NCBI GenBank assembly: GCA_028687575.1
Contig: JAQTZW010000010.1
Coordinates: forward strand, 1-64,000
Direction: 5' to 3'
DNA from: Gallionella sp.
GTDB lineage: Bacteria > Pseudomonadota > Gammaproteobacteria > Burkholderiales > Gallionellaceae
Length of the DNA stretch: 64,000 nt
A program made the position numbers and the translations under genes. Positions 1 to 9,084 of this stretch are shown here, in pieces. Positions within the stretch are counted from its first letter, which is position 1, and every line of letters starts with the position of its first letter. The notes under the pieces are model-generated. The model did not search any database. It saw only the letters and a list, made by a program, of their open reading frames with translations, and was not told the DNA's origin.

Positions 1-111
1 GATACGGTTTTTTAACCAAAGGCGATTCCAGATAGGATTTGAAATCGTCGGAATGCAAAAACGTGCTGAAAGCCACGTCAATAAAGGGCTACAGCGAAAT
101 GAACTTAAAAT
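1..111. other. Sequence beyond the truncated HD-GYP gene; possible insertion or rearrangement junction
   Basis: Read on the minus strand, the HD-GYP reading frame runs into a TAG at 112-114. What follows does not resemble the missing second half of an HD-GYP domain in any frame. No complete gene fits in these 111 bases. The base composition is more AT-rich than the operon beside it. This could be the end of a mobile element or a rearrangement boundary, but the element, if any, lies outside the window and I cannot name it. Confidence 0.4.
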
Positions 112-867
112 CTACCGGACAGTAGTGGTTTTGAGTATGTCGTAGCCACTCTGGGGATGCTGCCGAATCAGGTTGAATTCGATCTCGGTCAGCCGGCGCG
201 GCATGGACAATATCTCCGCCGGAACCTGTATCTTGCCAACATCGTGCACCACGCCTGCCAGATACAAACCCTCAAGTCTGTCCTCCGACATCTGCAACAC
301 CTTGCCGATGCCGACCGCCAAGCGCGCGACACGATGCTGGTGGCCGGCGGTATACGGATCGCGCAGTTCGACAATGGCCGCCAGTGCGGTGATGGAGCCG
401 AACAGACTTTCCCTGAGCTTCCTCTCGCTGGCCTTGAGCGCTATGGTGCGCTCCTCGACCGCCTCTTCCAGCTTGTTGCGCAGCCTGTTCAATTCCAGAT
501 GAGTGCGCACCCTGGCCAGCAGTTCTTCGCGCTGATAGGGTTTGGTGACGTAATCCACCGCCCCGAACTCGAAACCTTGCAGCTTCTCGCTTACTTCCGA
601 TGCCGCGCTAACGAAGATCACCGGCACGTCACAGGTAGCCGGGTCTGCCTTGAGCCGGCGACAGACCTCGAATCCATCCATTTCCGGCATGCGAATATCG
701 AGCAGCACCAGATCGGGCGGATTGCTGATGGCCGCATGCAACGCCAGCTTTCCGCTAATGGCGGAGCGCACCTCATACCCTTCGTCCTTCAGAATATCCG
801 TCAACAGCCTCAACGAGGCCGGCGTATCGTCCACGGCAAGGATCTTGCCCATTTCATTGGTGTTCAT
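112..867 (-). pseudogene. Response regulator with HD-GYP domain, C-terminally truncated
   Basis: A receiver domain (about residues 7-125, phospho-acceptor Asp57 in the LLDIRMPEMDG motif) is followed by a short coiled linker and the start of an HD-GYP cyclic-di-GMP phosphodiesterase domain. The first metal-binding elements are visible: GHQHR, HDVGK and RQHPQSGYDIL. The protein stops after about 251 residues with KTTTVR, so the HHExxDGxGYP half of the domain, needed for catalysis, is missing. The ATG at 867 has a GGGA ribosome site and overlaps the end of the kinase gene by 14 bp, so this is the last gene of the signalling operon and the likely partner of the hybrid kinase. A receiver-only function could remain; loss of phosphodiesterase activity is inferred from the missing motif. 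Confidence 0.8.
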
Positions 868-3427
868 GATCGTTCCCGATATCAACTTCCTGCAAGGCCT
901 TGAGGATCGCCGGGTAGTCGAACATCCCGGCGATACGCGTCAAAATGCCGTGCAATTTGCCATCGCATTCTTCCACCCTTTCAAGCGCAGAGTCGATGCG
1001 CGATGCTTCGAGACTTTCCAGAGCGTCGCGCAACTCGTCGCGCAAAACCTGCGGCAGCACCGCCAGCATCCTGGGTTGGAGCACCACCGCGACCTCTTCT
1101 TCCACCTCTGTGCCCTTGTCCTCGTAGGTATATTTCAGGCCCAGCTGTTTGGCCAGACATTCATATATCTCACTGAACCGGTACGGCTTACGCACGAAAT
1201 CGTCCATCCCCGCGCGCAGCATCTCCTCGCGTTGTTCGGTAAAGGCCGAAGCCGTGACCGCCACTATCTTGACCTGATGACCGCCGGGCAATTCGCGGAT
1301 ACAACGCGTCGCGTCCATGCCATCCATCACTGGCATGCGTCTGTCCATCCAGATCAGATGAGGTTGCCAGCTCTGGAAAAGTTGCACCCCCTGCTCACCA
1401 TTCTCGGCCAGCTTCACCGGCAAGCCGATGTTTTCCATCAGTTGTTTCAACAACAACTGATTCTCCAACTGATCTTCGACGATCAGAATGCGGTATTCGG
1501 GCTGACCGGGAGCAACACCGGTGACGTGACCCATGACTAGGGCATCTACCTTCCGCACTTCGCCCGCTTCAACCATGCTGACGGGCAACTCGACGCGGAA
1601 AATGGACCCCACTCCCGGTGTACTTTCCAGATTGATCGCACCGCCCATCAGTTGCACGAATTGCCGAGTGATGGCAAGGCCCAAGCCCGTTCCCTTCTGC
1701 GCAGCCAATTCGCCCACCTGCACGAAAGGCTCAAAGAGTTTCTGCTGGTCTTCCGGTTTGATACCGACTCCGGAATCCTCTACCTCAATCAACAAGCGGG
1801 GCGGCATGACATGCGGCTTCAATCCAAAACGTACGGTAATGCCGCCTTGCTCGGTGAATTTCACCGCATTACCGACCAGATTGATGATCACCTGCCTGAG
1901 ACGTGCCTCGTCGCCCTTGATGTAGCGCGGCAATTCCGACGACTGTTCTACCAGCAACCTCAAGCCTTTCTCACGCGCGCGCAACTGCATCATATCGGCC
2001 ACATCGCGCACCATCGCGCCCAGATCCAGCGGAAGATGTTCAAGCTCTATGCGCCCAGCTTCTATCTTGGCCATTTCCAGCACGTCGTTGATCAGGTTCA
2101 GCAGATACGCTCCACTCCGGTTGATGATATCCAGACTGTCACGTTGCTCCCGGGGCAGCGCACTCCCCTTGCGCATGAGGTTGGAAAAACCGAGGATGGC
2201 ATTCAGCGGTGTGCGCAGTTCATGGCTCATGTTGGCCAGAAACACACTCTTGGCCTTGTTGGCGGTTTCGGCGGCATCACGCGCCAACACCAGCTCGGTG
2301 GTGCGCTGCTGCACCTCCAGCTCCAGGTTATCCTTGTAGCGTGTCAATTCTGTTTCCGCCCGTTTGCGCTCGGTGATGTCTTCCGAGATTCCCAGCAAAT
2401 ATTGCGGATTGCCCGAAGGATCGCGCAACGCCAACTTGCGGGTGTGCAGGATGCGCTCACCATGGGCAGTGGCTATCACCTCTTCAGGAATGTCCACCAC
2501 CTCCGTCTGTGCCAGCACGTCACGATCCTTGCGAATGAACAATTCGGCCTGTGAGCGTGGAAAGAAATCGTAATCGTTCTTGCCCAAAAGGTCGGCCCGG
2601 TCATAACCCAACAAAGTCTCGCCGGCACGGTTGAACAACTCAAAACGCAAGTCGGAGGCGCGTTTCAAGAAAATCATGTTGGGAATATTCTCTACCACGC
2701 TATTCAACAACTGGCGACTTTCGCGCAGATCACCTTCCCGACTGGCCACCGCTTCCGTCATGGTTTTGAAACCCGCCAGAATGGGGGAAAACTCTTCGAC
2801 GGAAGCCAGTAGTTTGTCCTGCTCAAGATGCCCCTCCACCATCGCCTGGGTCGCCGCCACCAATGCATCCACCGGCTGCTTCAGCAGACGGGCCAACAAC
2901 CAGCGCATCACCGCAAGCAAGAAAAGGCTGAACAACAGTGAAATCGCCAGCGCCTGAAATAGCACCAACCGTTTTTCTGACTGATGTTTGTCAACAGACA
3001 GACCGATATCGGCCAAGCCCACCAACTGATCGCCGTGCAGCAGCTTGAATTCACGGTGTATAGCTTGCCCGGCAGTTTTTTCACCGTGGAATACCACACG
3101 CTGCTGATCGTCGCGTATGGTGACGGAAGCAACCCCCTCGCCCAGCATCATCGCCCCACCGATCTTTGCCACCAATTCGTCGTCCACATTCCAAAGTGCC
3201 GCCTCCAGTGGTTCGGCCATCACCCCGGAAATCTGGGCGTACTGATTATCAATGTAGTCAGCCACCTCCTCCGACATCTTGTAATAGTTCAACAGGGCAA
3301 CGATTGCCGATGCCACAGTCACCAGCAATATCATTGCCAATGACAATTCCCGATAGAGCGATCTGGATCGATTCTTCAGCATATTCATGGCCATATCCAG
3401 TCCATCAATTTTCCCAGGTCGAAGCAT
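854..3427 (-). CDS. Hybrid sensor histidine kinase (TM-HAMP-PAS-HisKA-HATPase-REC)
   Basis: An inner-membrane hybrid kinase of 857 residues. Transmembrane helices near residues 29-48 and 153-176 enclose a periplasmic sensor segment of about 105 residues. They are followed by a HAMP-like linker, a PAS domain (about 238-354, ending in GISEDITERK), HisKA with phospho-His402 in FLANMSHELRTPLN, an HATPase domain (NLVGNAVKFT, GTGLGLAI) and a receiver domain with the MDRRMPVMDG aspartate near the C-terminus. No HPt histidine motif is evident in the short helical tail. The start is uncertain: ATGs at 3427 and 3394 both fit, and neither has a strong ribosome site. The gene overlaps the upstream binding-protein gene and the downstream regulator gene, implying one transcript and a role in reading what the periplasmic proteins bind. 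Confidence 0.92.
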   Translation of the reverse strand: MLRPGKIDGLDMAMNMLKNRSRSLYRELSLAMILLVTVASAIVALLNYYKMSEEVADYIDNQYAQISGVMAEPLEAALWNVDDELVAKIGGAMMLGEGVASVTIRDDQQRVVFHGEKTAGQAIHREFKLLHGDQLVGLADIGLSVDKHQSEKRLVLFQALAISLLFSLFLLAVMRWLLARLLKQPVDALVAATQAMVEGHLEQDKLLASVEEFSPILAGFKTMTEAVASREGDLRESRQLLNSVVENIPNMIFLKRASDLRFELFNRAGETLLGYDRADLLGKNDYDFFPRSQAELFIRKDRDVLAQTEVVDIPEEVIATAHGERILHTRKLALRDPSGNPQYLLGISEDITERKRAETELTRYKDNLELEVQQRTTELVLARDAAETANKAKSVFLANMSHELRTPLNAILGFSNLMRKGSALPREQRDSLDIINRSGAYLLNLINDVLEMAKIEAGRIELEHLPLDLGAMVRDVADMMQLRAREKGLRLLVEQSSELPRYIKGDEARLRQVIINLVGNAVKFTEQGGITVRFGLKPHVMPPRLLIEVEDSGVGIKPEDQQKLFEPFVQVGELAAQKGTGLGLAITRQFVQLMGGAINLESTPGVGSIFRVELPVSMVEAGEVRKVDALVMGHVTGVAPGQPEYRILIVEDQLENQLLLKQLMENIGLPVKLAENGEQGVQLFQSWQPHLIWMDRRMPVMDGMDATRCIRELPGGHQVKIVAVTASAFTEQREEMLRAGMDDFVRKPYRFSEIYECLAKQLGLKYTYEDKGTEVEEEVAVVLQPRMLAVLPQVLRDELRDALESLEASRIDSALERVEECDGKLHGILTRIAGMFDYPAILKALQEVDIGNDHEHQ

Positions 3428-4247
3428 AAAACTCTACGAAGCTTCCGAGTTTTGGCTTGAATTCTTCAGGGACCTGGCCTTTTCCCCAATACGCGTCAAG
3501 TATTTTCTGATACTCCGCACCCGCCAGCGTGCGTCTTAACACTTTCCCATAGCGTTTGGCGATCTGCGCGCTGCCCGCTGTATCCAGGTCTATCACGATA
3601 GCGATAGGTCGCTCACCGCCCGGAATTTTTTTTTGCGCAAACTGCTCCTTCTCTTGCGGAAAAAGTTCGCTGATCGCCTGCATCCCGGTGGCTTGCACCA
3701 AGATGCAAAAGTCAATCCGCCCCCGCTTGAGCATGCGTAGCAACGATTCCACCGAATCGCTCTGATGCACTTTGATGCCCCGCTCTGTTAAATAGCGCAT
3801 GTCTCCGACCGTGCCGCGCAGCACGCCCAGCGTATGACCGCCCAGTTCTTCCACACGCCGGTATTTGATGACCTCGTGATGCGGTTTGTAGAAAAAAATC
3901 GCCGAGTTGAACAGGGCTATGGGAAAAATGGCCTTGCGCTTATGCGTCATAAGCAACTCGGGGTCGCCGACAATATAGGCTGCCTCGCTGCTCCTGAAAC
4001 GTTTGATGGGCAAATATTCGATGCGGTATTCCACACCGGCACGCTCCGACAGCAGATGCAAAATAGCCCCCGCATAACCGTTTTCCGGCAATCCGGCTGA
4101 AAAGAACGGCGGCGTATCGGTAGAGACGAATACGACAGGACTCTCAGCCGCCTGTGCCGTGCAAGCCATGCACGACACCAGCCACAATAAGGCCGAGCGC
4201 CAGATTAAGGCACTTTTGCCGTTGCTGCATGGTAACGATGCGTTCAT
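3405..4247 (-). CDS. Periplasmic solute-binding protein, family 3-like
   Basis: A secreted protein of about 280 residues with an N-terminal signal peptide (hydrophobic LLWLVSCMACTAQA, cleavage after AQA). It has the layout of an amino-acid-type periplasmic binding protein: a first lobe starting VVFVSTDTPPFF, a hinge near GGHTLGVLRGTVGD, and the typical C-terminal LDAYWGKGQVPEEF helix. The ATG at 4247 overlaps the TGA of the preceding gene (ATGA), so translation is coupled. No ABC permease or ATPase gene is nearby; its neighbour is a hybrid kinase. I infer a sensory role, presenting a ligand to the kinase, rather than transport. The ligand cannot be read from the sequence. Confidence 0.8.
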   Translation of the reverse strand: MNASLPCSNGKSALIWRSALLWLVSCMACTAQAAESPVVFVSTDTPPFFSAGLPENGYAGAILHLLSERAGVEYRIEYLPIKRFRSSEAAYIVGDPELLMTHKRKAIFPIALFNSAIFFYKPHHEVIKYRRVEELGGHTLGVLRGTVGDMRYLTERGIKVHQSDSVESLLRMLKRGRIDFCILVQATGMQAISELFPQEKEQFAQKKIPGGERPIAIVIDLDTAGSAQIAKRYGKVLRRTLAGAEYQKILDAYWGKGQVPEEFKPKLGSFVEFYASTWEN

Positions 4248-4831
4248 TTCCAGCCGGGGTTGTGCGGTTTCAGCCATTCCAGAATATCTGCCGGAACCTT
4301 CCCCGTTCCCATCTGTTTATCAACGATTTGCCGGTATTGGCCTTTTTTGATGAGTTGCCGCAGCCCCTGCTCGAAAGCCTTGCACAAATTATCTGCGCGG
4401 GAATTTTGCTTGCGGCAGGCCAGTACCACCGGCTCCTGCCTGTCATCACTACCCACAAGATAGAACGTCACAACCCGGTACTGCTTGCGCTCTTTCTCAT
4501 GCACGTCGGAAAGCAGACCGACCAGTGCCGCCGCGTCACCATTAAACAACGCATAGCGGGCCAATTGTCTGGACGGCAGCATATCCACAACCGGATTTTC
4601 GCCGCCCGCCGAAAACGCCGACCGAACCAACTCGGCGATCATCTCATCCCCGGCTTTTGCCGATGCCATGGAGAAAAGCTGATAAGCCACCACATCCGAC
4701 TTGCGCTCTTCGCCAAACAATTGCGGTGCGATGCGGGGAGCAGTGGCGTGCGCACCCGTTGCGCAGCACAGCAGCACACCAGCCAGCAAACCGGCCAGCA
4801 ACGTGTGGAATGATGTTTTGCTGTTTTCCAT
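4244..4831 (-). CDS. Periplasmic solute-binding-like protein
   Basis: About 195 residues with a signal peptide (LLAGLLAGVLLCC then HATA). The C-terminal part (LRQLIKKGQYRQIVDKQMGTGKVPADILEWL) matches the closing helix of family-3 binding proteins and resembles the end of the next gene. At 195 residues it is shorter than the usual 230-260, so one lobe may be reduced. The ATG at 4831 follows a good GAGAGA ribosome site and lies 12 bp after the hydrolase stop codon. It is the third gene from the 3' end of the signalling operon. The family assignment rests on the C-terminal pattern and context, so confidence is moderate. Confidence 0.65.
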   Translation of the reverse strand: MENSKTSFHTLLAGLLAGVLLCCATGAHATAPRIAPQLFGEERKSDVVAYQLFSMASAKAGDEMIAELVRSAFSAGGENPVVDMLPSRQLARYALFNGDAAALVGLLSDVHEKERKQYRVVTFYLVGSDDRQEPVVLACRKQNSRADNLCKAFEQGLRQLIKKGQYRQIVDKQMGTGKVPADILEWLKPHNPGWK

Positions 4832-4842
4832 GATGTTCTCTC

Positions 4843-6174
4843 TCAATCTGAAATACTGGATGTGGACAACACCAGCAACTTGTCCCACAACTCGAAATGA
4901 TGATTGAACGGATGCGTCTGCGACATGAAGATGGTGATCTTCTCTTCCTTCGGATCAACGCTGAAGCGGGTGGAATAGAGGCCCGCCCACTCGAACGTGC
5001 CGACATCGCCGGCATCCACGTTATGTTCCCGGTCGGCCTGTATGCCCAGCCCCAGCCCGAATTTCCAGCCTTCGTCATGCAACGTAGTCTCGTACAGTTT
5101 GCCGATCTGGTTGGTGGTCATCAGTTCGACCGTCTTGCGGCTGACCAGCCTCACGCCGTCCAGTTCGCCCTTGTTCAGCAGCATCTGGGCGAAGCGGAAA
5201 TAGTCATAAGGCGTGGTGACCATGCCCACACCGCCCGACAGGAAAGTTTTGGGCCCGGCAGTCTGAAAGGTCGGGGAATACACGTAATCCCCTTCGCGGT
5301 GCGGGCCGGGAGCGACCTTTTCCAGGCTGCCTTGCCAGTCACTCTTCCACACCACCGACATCCTGTCCTGCTTTTCGGGCGGCACAAAGAAATACGAGTC
5401 ATTCATCTTCAGCGGCTTGAAGATATGTTCGGCGATGTAGTCATCGAGCTTCTGCCCCGACACTACCTCCACCAGATAGCCGCTCACATCTGCGGCCATG
5501 CCGTAGATGAAGGCTTCTCCGGGCTGGCTGGCGATCGGCAGCCGCGCCAACCGCTTGACCATGTCGCCTATCGTCCCTTCGGTCTCGTACATCCCGCTGC
5601 TGATGCCGGCCTCTTCATACAGGTCGTGCATCTGGCGCAGCAGACGGTCTTTCGGATACCACTCGGAAGCAAACGAATAAGGCATCCCGGCGGTATGGGT
5701 AAGCAGGTCCTTGATGGTGATGTCCCGCTTCGCCGGCACCAGCCGGAATGCCGGATCGGCCCCTTCCGGCAGCATCTCGATCACCTTGGGATGGGAAAAT
5801 TCGGGGATGTATTTGGCGACCGGGTCGGACAGCAGCAACTTGCCTTGCTCATATAGCTGAAGCACCGCCAGCGTCACCACCGGCTTGGTCATCGAACAGA
5901 CGCGGAACAGGGTGTCCTGGCGCATCGGCTTGCCGGTATCGGCCACGCCGACCGTCTTGAAATAGGCGATTTTGCCGTGCCGCGCCACCAGCACCACCGC
6001 CCCGGCCATCTTCTTCTGTTCTACCTGCGCATCCAGCAGATCACCCAGACGATCCAGCCTGACAGAAGACAGTCCCACCGTTTCCGGCCTGACAGTCTGG
6101 AATTCATCTGCCGCCACAGGCATTGCCTGCAACGCAAACCACAATCCGAACATCCATCCCAAGATTTTCATCAT
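4843..6174 (-). CDS. Serine hydrolase of the beta-lactamase class C / EstB family, exported
   Basis: A protein of 443 residues with a signal peptide (MKILGWMFGLWFALQAMPVAA). The SxxK nucleophile motif is present as SMTK within FRVCSMTKPVV, and the second-motif tyrosine lies in IYGMAADVSGY. The HTAGMPY and FLSGGVGMVTTPYDYFRFAQML segments are characteristic of esterase/D-aminopeptidase-like class C relatives. Members hydrolyse esters, peptides or beta-lactams in the periplasm; the substrate here is unknown. It is the first gene of the operon with two binding proteins, a hybrid kinase and a response regulator, so it may generate or remove the ligand sensed downstream. That link is inference. A second ATG three bases later is an equally good start. 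Confidence 0.88.
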   Translation of the reverse strand: MMKILGWMFGLWFALQAMPVAADEFQTVRPETVGLSSVRLDRLGDLLDAQVEQKKMAGAVVLVARHGKIAYFKTVGVADTGKPMRQDTLFRVCSMTKPVVTLAVLQLYEQGKLLLSDPVAKYIPEFSHPKVIEMLPEGADPAFRLVPAKRDITIKDLLTHTAGMPYSFASEWYPKDRLLRQMHDLYEEAGISSGMYETEGTIGDMVKRLARLPIASQPGEAFIYGMAADVSGYLVEVVSGQKLDDYIAEHIFKPLKMNDSYFFVPPEKQDRMSVVWKSDWQGSLEKVAPGPHREGDYVYSPTFQTAGPKTFLSGGVGMVTTPYDYFRFAQMLLNKGELDGVRLVSRKTVELMTTNQIGKLYETTLHDEGWKFGLGLGIQADREHNVDAGDVGTFEWAGLYSTRFSVDPKEEKITIFMSQTHPFNHHFELWDKLLVLSTSSISD

Positions 6175-6355
6175 CCCCCCAAACGCGCCTCCGTCATCGG
6201 CCTTACTTCAGCGCTTACACGTATTCGTCCAGTACGTTGGTTATCGGCAAACAGGCCAATTACTTTAGGGATGCAGAAAAAATGTAACCCATCCAACCGC
6301 TTATGGTTCATTCAGGATTTCGGGTAACTCACGGGTCGCGACCTGTGGGCCGCGC

Positions 6356-7150
6356 TTATTTCGTCCCAAACACCTGCTTCAGGAACACCGTGGTCTGCTG
6401 CCAGGAATCCTTGTCTGCCAGCGGGCTGTAGGCCAGCGGCAGGTTGAACTTGCGGCCCAGCTCGTCGGCGTCGGGATTGGTGAAGCTGTGCTTCACGCCG
6501 GAATAGGTCACCACCTGATAGTCCGCCTTGGCCGCATCCATCTCCTGACGGAACGCGGCGACCTTGTCCGCCCCTATCATCGGGTCGTCCTCGCCGGTGA
6601 ACGACAGGATGCGCGCCTTGATCGCGCCCGGTTGCGCGGTGGTGACGGCGTTCAGTCCGCCGTGGAAACTCACCACGCCCTTCAGGTCGTAGCCCATGCG
6701 CGCCATGTTCAGCACCACGCCGCCACCGAAGCAATAGCCGATCGCCGCAACTTCACCGGCATCCACGGTAGCGTCGGCGCGCAGCAACTTCATGCCCGCC
6801 TCGAAACGCGACCTAGCCTCGGGCATGTTGGTCATCACCGCCGTGGCGAACTTGCCCGCGTCGTCGGGGTGATTGGCCTGTTTGCCATCGCCGTACATGT
6901 CCACCGCCAGCGCGGTGTAGCCCTGCTGCGCCAACATGTCGGCGCGGTGGCGCGCATAGGCGTTGTGTCCCCACCATTCATGCACCACCAGCACCGCCGG
7001 ACGCTTGCCGGTGAACGCGTCGTCGTAGGCGATATAGCCCTTGAGCGTCGTGCCGTTGGACTGGTAGTCCACCTCACGCCCCTGCACCGCCGCCTGCGCG
7101 GCGGACATGCCGATACATCCCGCTGCGACCAACCACAAATATTTCTTCAT
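6356..7150 (-). CDS. Dienelactone hydrolase family protein, exported
   Basis: An alpha/beta hydrolase of 264 residues with a signal peptide (LWLVAAGCIGMSAAQA). The catalytic triad of the dienelactone hydrolase family is visible: Cys in GYCFGGGVVLN, Asp in FTGEDDPMIG, and His in GVKHSFTNPDADE. The conserved VLVVHEWWGHN segment forms the oxyanion region. The ATG at 7150 has a GGAG ribosome site; in-frame codons further upstream overlap the DUF190 gene and look like random sequence. The true substrate is not evident: periplasmic homologues are common and rarely act on dienelactone. It stands as the last gene of a minus-strand run with DUF190 and crcB. Confidence 0.88.
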   Translation of the reverse strand: MKKYLWLVAAGCIGMSAAQAAVQGREVDYQSNGTTLKGYIAYDDAFTGKRPAVLVVHEWWGHNAYARHRADMLAQQGYTALAVDMYGDGKQANHPDDAGKFATAVMTNMPEARSRFEAGMKLLRADATVDAGEVAAIGYCFGGGVVLNMARMGYDLKGVVSFHGGLNAVTTAQPGAIKARILSFTGEDDPMIGADKVAAFRQEMDAAKADYQVVTYSGVKHSFTNPDADELGRKFNLPLAYSPLADKDSWQQTTVFLKQVFGTK

Positions 7151-7167
7151 GTTATTTCTCCGGTAAT

Positions 7168-7476
7168 TCAGACGATTCCCGACAGCACCTTGCTGCGCAG
7201 GTAAAAGATATTCAGCCCGTGCGGCTGCAACATCGCCAGCAGCCTGTCCACCAGCACCGCTTCGGCGACGAACTCGACCTTGACCGGCAATTCGCCGGCC
7301 AGTTCGAAGAAGCTCTCCTCGTGCATGCGCCCGTGCCTGCCGTATCCTGCGATGGCGCGGAACGCCGAGCCACCGTGTATGCCGAGCGCACGCGCCTGTT
7401 CCAGCAGCCACTCGTACAGCGGTTTGCCGTCGTGATGGTGGTTCTCGCTGACATAAAAGCAAAGCTGATCCATCAT
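7168..7476 (-). CDS. DUF190 domain protein
   Basis: A small cytoplasmic protein of 102 residues containing [34 protein letters not shown], the hallmark of the DUF190 family, which has a PII-like fold. The ATG at 7476 overlaps the TGA of crcB (ATGA), so the two are translationally coupled. DUF190 proteins are often encoded with CrcB fluoride channels, suggesting an accessory or regulatory role in fluoride handling. No biochemical function can be read from the sequence. Confidence 0.85.
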   Translation of the reverse strand: MMDQLCFYVSENHHHDGKPLYEWLLEQARALGIHGGSAFRAIAGYGRHGRMHEESFFELAGELPVKVEFVAEAVLVDRLLAMLQPHGLNIFYLRSKVLSGIV

Positions 7477-7862
7477 TGCCCCCCTTGCAGCCATTTGAAA
7501 GTCTGTATCCCGAGTACGGTCATCAGCAGCGAGCCGCCCAAATGCGTCACGATGATGCCCAGCCCCCAGGCGTATTGCCCGCGCAACAGCAGCGTGACGG
7601 TCTCCGCCGAAAAGGTCGAGAACGTGGTCAGCCCGCCCAAAAAACCGGTGATGATGAACAAGCGCCATTCCGGCGACAGTCCCGGATGCTGCATGAAGAA
7701 GGCGACCGCCAGACCGATCAGATAACCGCCGACCAGATTGGCAACTAGCGTGCCCGGTGGCAATTCGGGCAACACGGGGTTGAGCCACAGCCCCAAGCCC
7801 CAGCGCAGCCATGCACCGCACGCCGCACCCAGTCCGATAGCCAAAAAAGAATAGATCAACAT
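7473..7862 (-). CDS. crcB: Fluoride-specific ion channel CrcB (Fluc)
   Basis: A four-helix inner-membrane protein of 129 residues. The family signature [15 protein letters not shown] is intact, including the phenylalanines and the TTFSTF break that form the fluoride pathway, and the N-terminal [13 protein letters not shown] segment is also typical. Fluc channels are antiparallel dimers that let fluoride leave the cell. It is coupled to a downstream DUF190 gene. Only 25 bp separate it from the preceding gene, so there is no room for a fluoride riboswitch; expression probably depends on an upstream promoter. Confidence 0.95.
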   Translation of the reverse strand: MLIYSFLAIGLGAACGAWLRWGLGLWLNPVLPELPPGTLVANLVGGYLIGLAVAFFMQHPGLSPEWRLFIITGFLGGLTTFSTFSAETVTLLLRGQYAWGLGIIVTHLGGSLLMTVLGIQTFKWLQGGQ

Positions 7863-7887
7863 GGCGGCATTCTAACCGGTCGCACCG

Positions 7888-9084
7888 CTATGCCACCACA
7901 CGAACCGGCGCGAAACCGCCGCCCGGCGTGCGGAAATTGGTGGTCTGCCCCTGATAAAGCCGCGCCGCCACCAGCTGGATTTCGCCGTCATAGACATAGC
8001 AGCGCACGTCGAACTTGAGCTGTTGCGGCTCGCCCTCCGGTCCGCTGACGCAGCGCGTGCCGGGCGCGGCCACCCGCTGCGCGACATAGCCGCCCTGCAA
8101 TATCTCCTCGAACACGCGGCGGGTAAGCTTCGCGCCGCTGTAGCTGCCCTTGCTGCCGTAACCGCTGTCCGGCTTGAAGAACCATTGCTTGCGCATCTCC
8201 CACCAGTAGCCGGCATCGTCCGCCGCCACCTTCCGGGTCTCCGGCACGCCGGCCTGCAACGCGGCGACAGCTACCTCGTCCACTCCTAGCGCGCGCAAGG
8301 CGGCCGCATCGCTGAACTGCGCCAGTTTGCGCTTGTCGGCATAGGCTGCGTAATGGTTCGGGCCGGGTGTGAGCACCACCCAGCCAGCCTGCCAGGCTTC
8401 CAGCAGCGCCGGATACTGTTCCAGCGAGAAATCCACCAGGCGGTTGTAAACCAAGTCTATCCGCTGCCCGCCGACATACAGGCCGTCGTCGCGCGCGGTG
8501 ATCACGGCAGGGTCGGCGATCACACAACGGATGCCGTGGCGCTCGAACAGGCGTTGCGCCAGCAGGAATTCGGGATACAGATATTGCGCTTCGGGCTGTG
8601 CGTCCACGATGGCGATGCAGTTCAGCGGCGCATCGTTGCCCGCCAGCCGCCACTCGTTGTGGAACATTGCGACGATGGCCTCATCCGGTGCTGCCACCGC
8701 CAGCGCCTCGCCGGGCAAGGCCGTGTCTTGCTGGCTTGCCAGCAGCAGCGCGTTCAAAAACGCCCCGCCGGCGTTGGTGTTGACCTCGATCAGGTGCGCA
8801 CCGTCGGCGTTCAGGTGAAAATCGTAGCCGTAGAACACGCCCCGCGCGCCGTTCGCCTTGCCGCGTTCGCAGGCAACCACCCGCTCCACCGCCGCAATCA
8901 CGTCCTTCATCTGCTGCAACTGCGCCGGACTGGCGTACACCGCCACGCCGGAGAACAGGTGCGGGCAGCGTGTGGCGACCAGCTCATGCCATGCGTCGCC
9001 CTGCCCGATCAAGCCACGTTGCAGTGCTGCCGCATCCAGCCGGCCCGCTGCGCAATCCGTATTGAGTCTGGCCGCCTCCGTCAC
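7888..9084 (-). CDS. ATP-grasp-like protein of unknown substrate
   Basis: A cytoplasmic protein of 398 residues. Elements typical of the ATP-grasp fold are visible: HLIEVNTNAGGAF, QWFFKPDSGYGSKGSY (a lysine and a glycine-rich loop), KFDVRCYVYDGE and GQTTNFRTPGGGF (aspartate, arginine and asparagine ligands for ATP-magnesium). Proteins with this layout ligate a carboxylate to an amine or thiol via an acyl-phosphate. I do not recognise a named family. Its GTG start directly follows the TAG of the chalcone-isomerase-like gene, so translation is likely coupled. It could belong to the glutathione-synthetase-like or D-Ala-D-Ala-ligase-like branches; the substrate is unknown. Confidence 0.7.
   Translation of the reverse strand: MTEAARLNTDCAAGRLDAAALQRGLIGQGDAWHELVATRCPHLFSGVAVYASPAQLQQMKDVIAAVERVVACERGKANGARGVFYGYDFHLNADGAHLIEVNTNAGGAFLNALLLASQQDTALPGEALAVAAPDEAIVAMFHNEWRLAGNDAPLNCIAIVDAQPEAQYLYPEFLLAQRLFERHGIRCVIADPAVITARDDGLYVGGQRIDLVYNRLVDFSLEQYPALLEAWQAGWVVLTPGPNHYAAYADKRKLAQFSDAAALRALGVDEVAVAALQAGVPETRKVAADDAGYWWEMRKQWFFKPDSGYGSKGSYSGAKLTRRVFEEILQGGYVAQRVAAPGTRCVSGPEGEPQQLKFDVRCYVYDGEIQLVAARLYQGQTTNFRTPGGGFAPVRVVA

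Noticed and set aside
6330..6348. Near-perfect inverted repeat CACGGGTCG/CGACCTGTG
   Set aside because: It has no loop and no T-tract after the dienelactone hydrolase gene's end and may be chance in GC-rich DNA.
7863..7887. Fluoride riboswitch upstream of crcB
   Set aside because: Only 25 bp separate crcB from the preceding gene, too little for the riboswitch fold.
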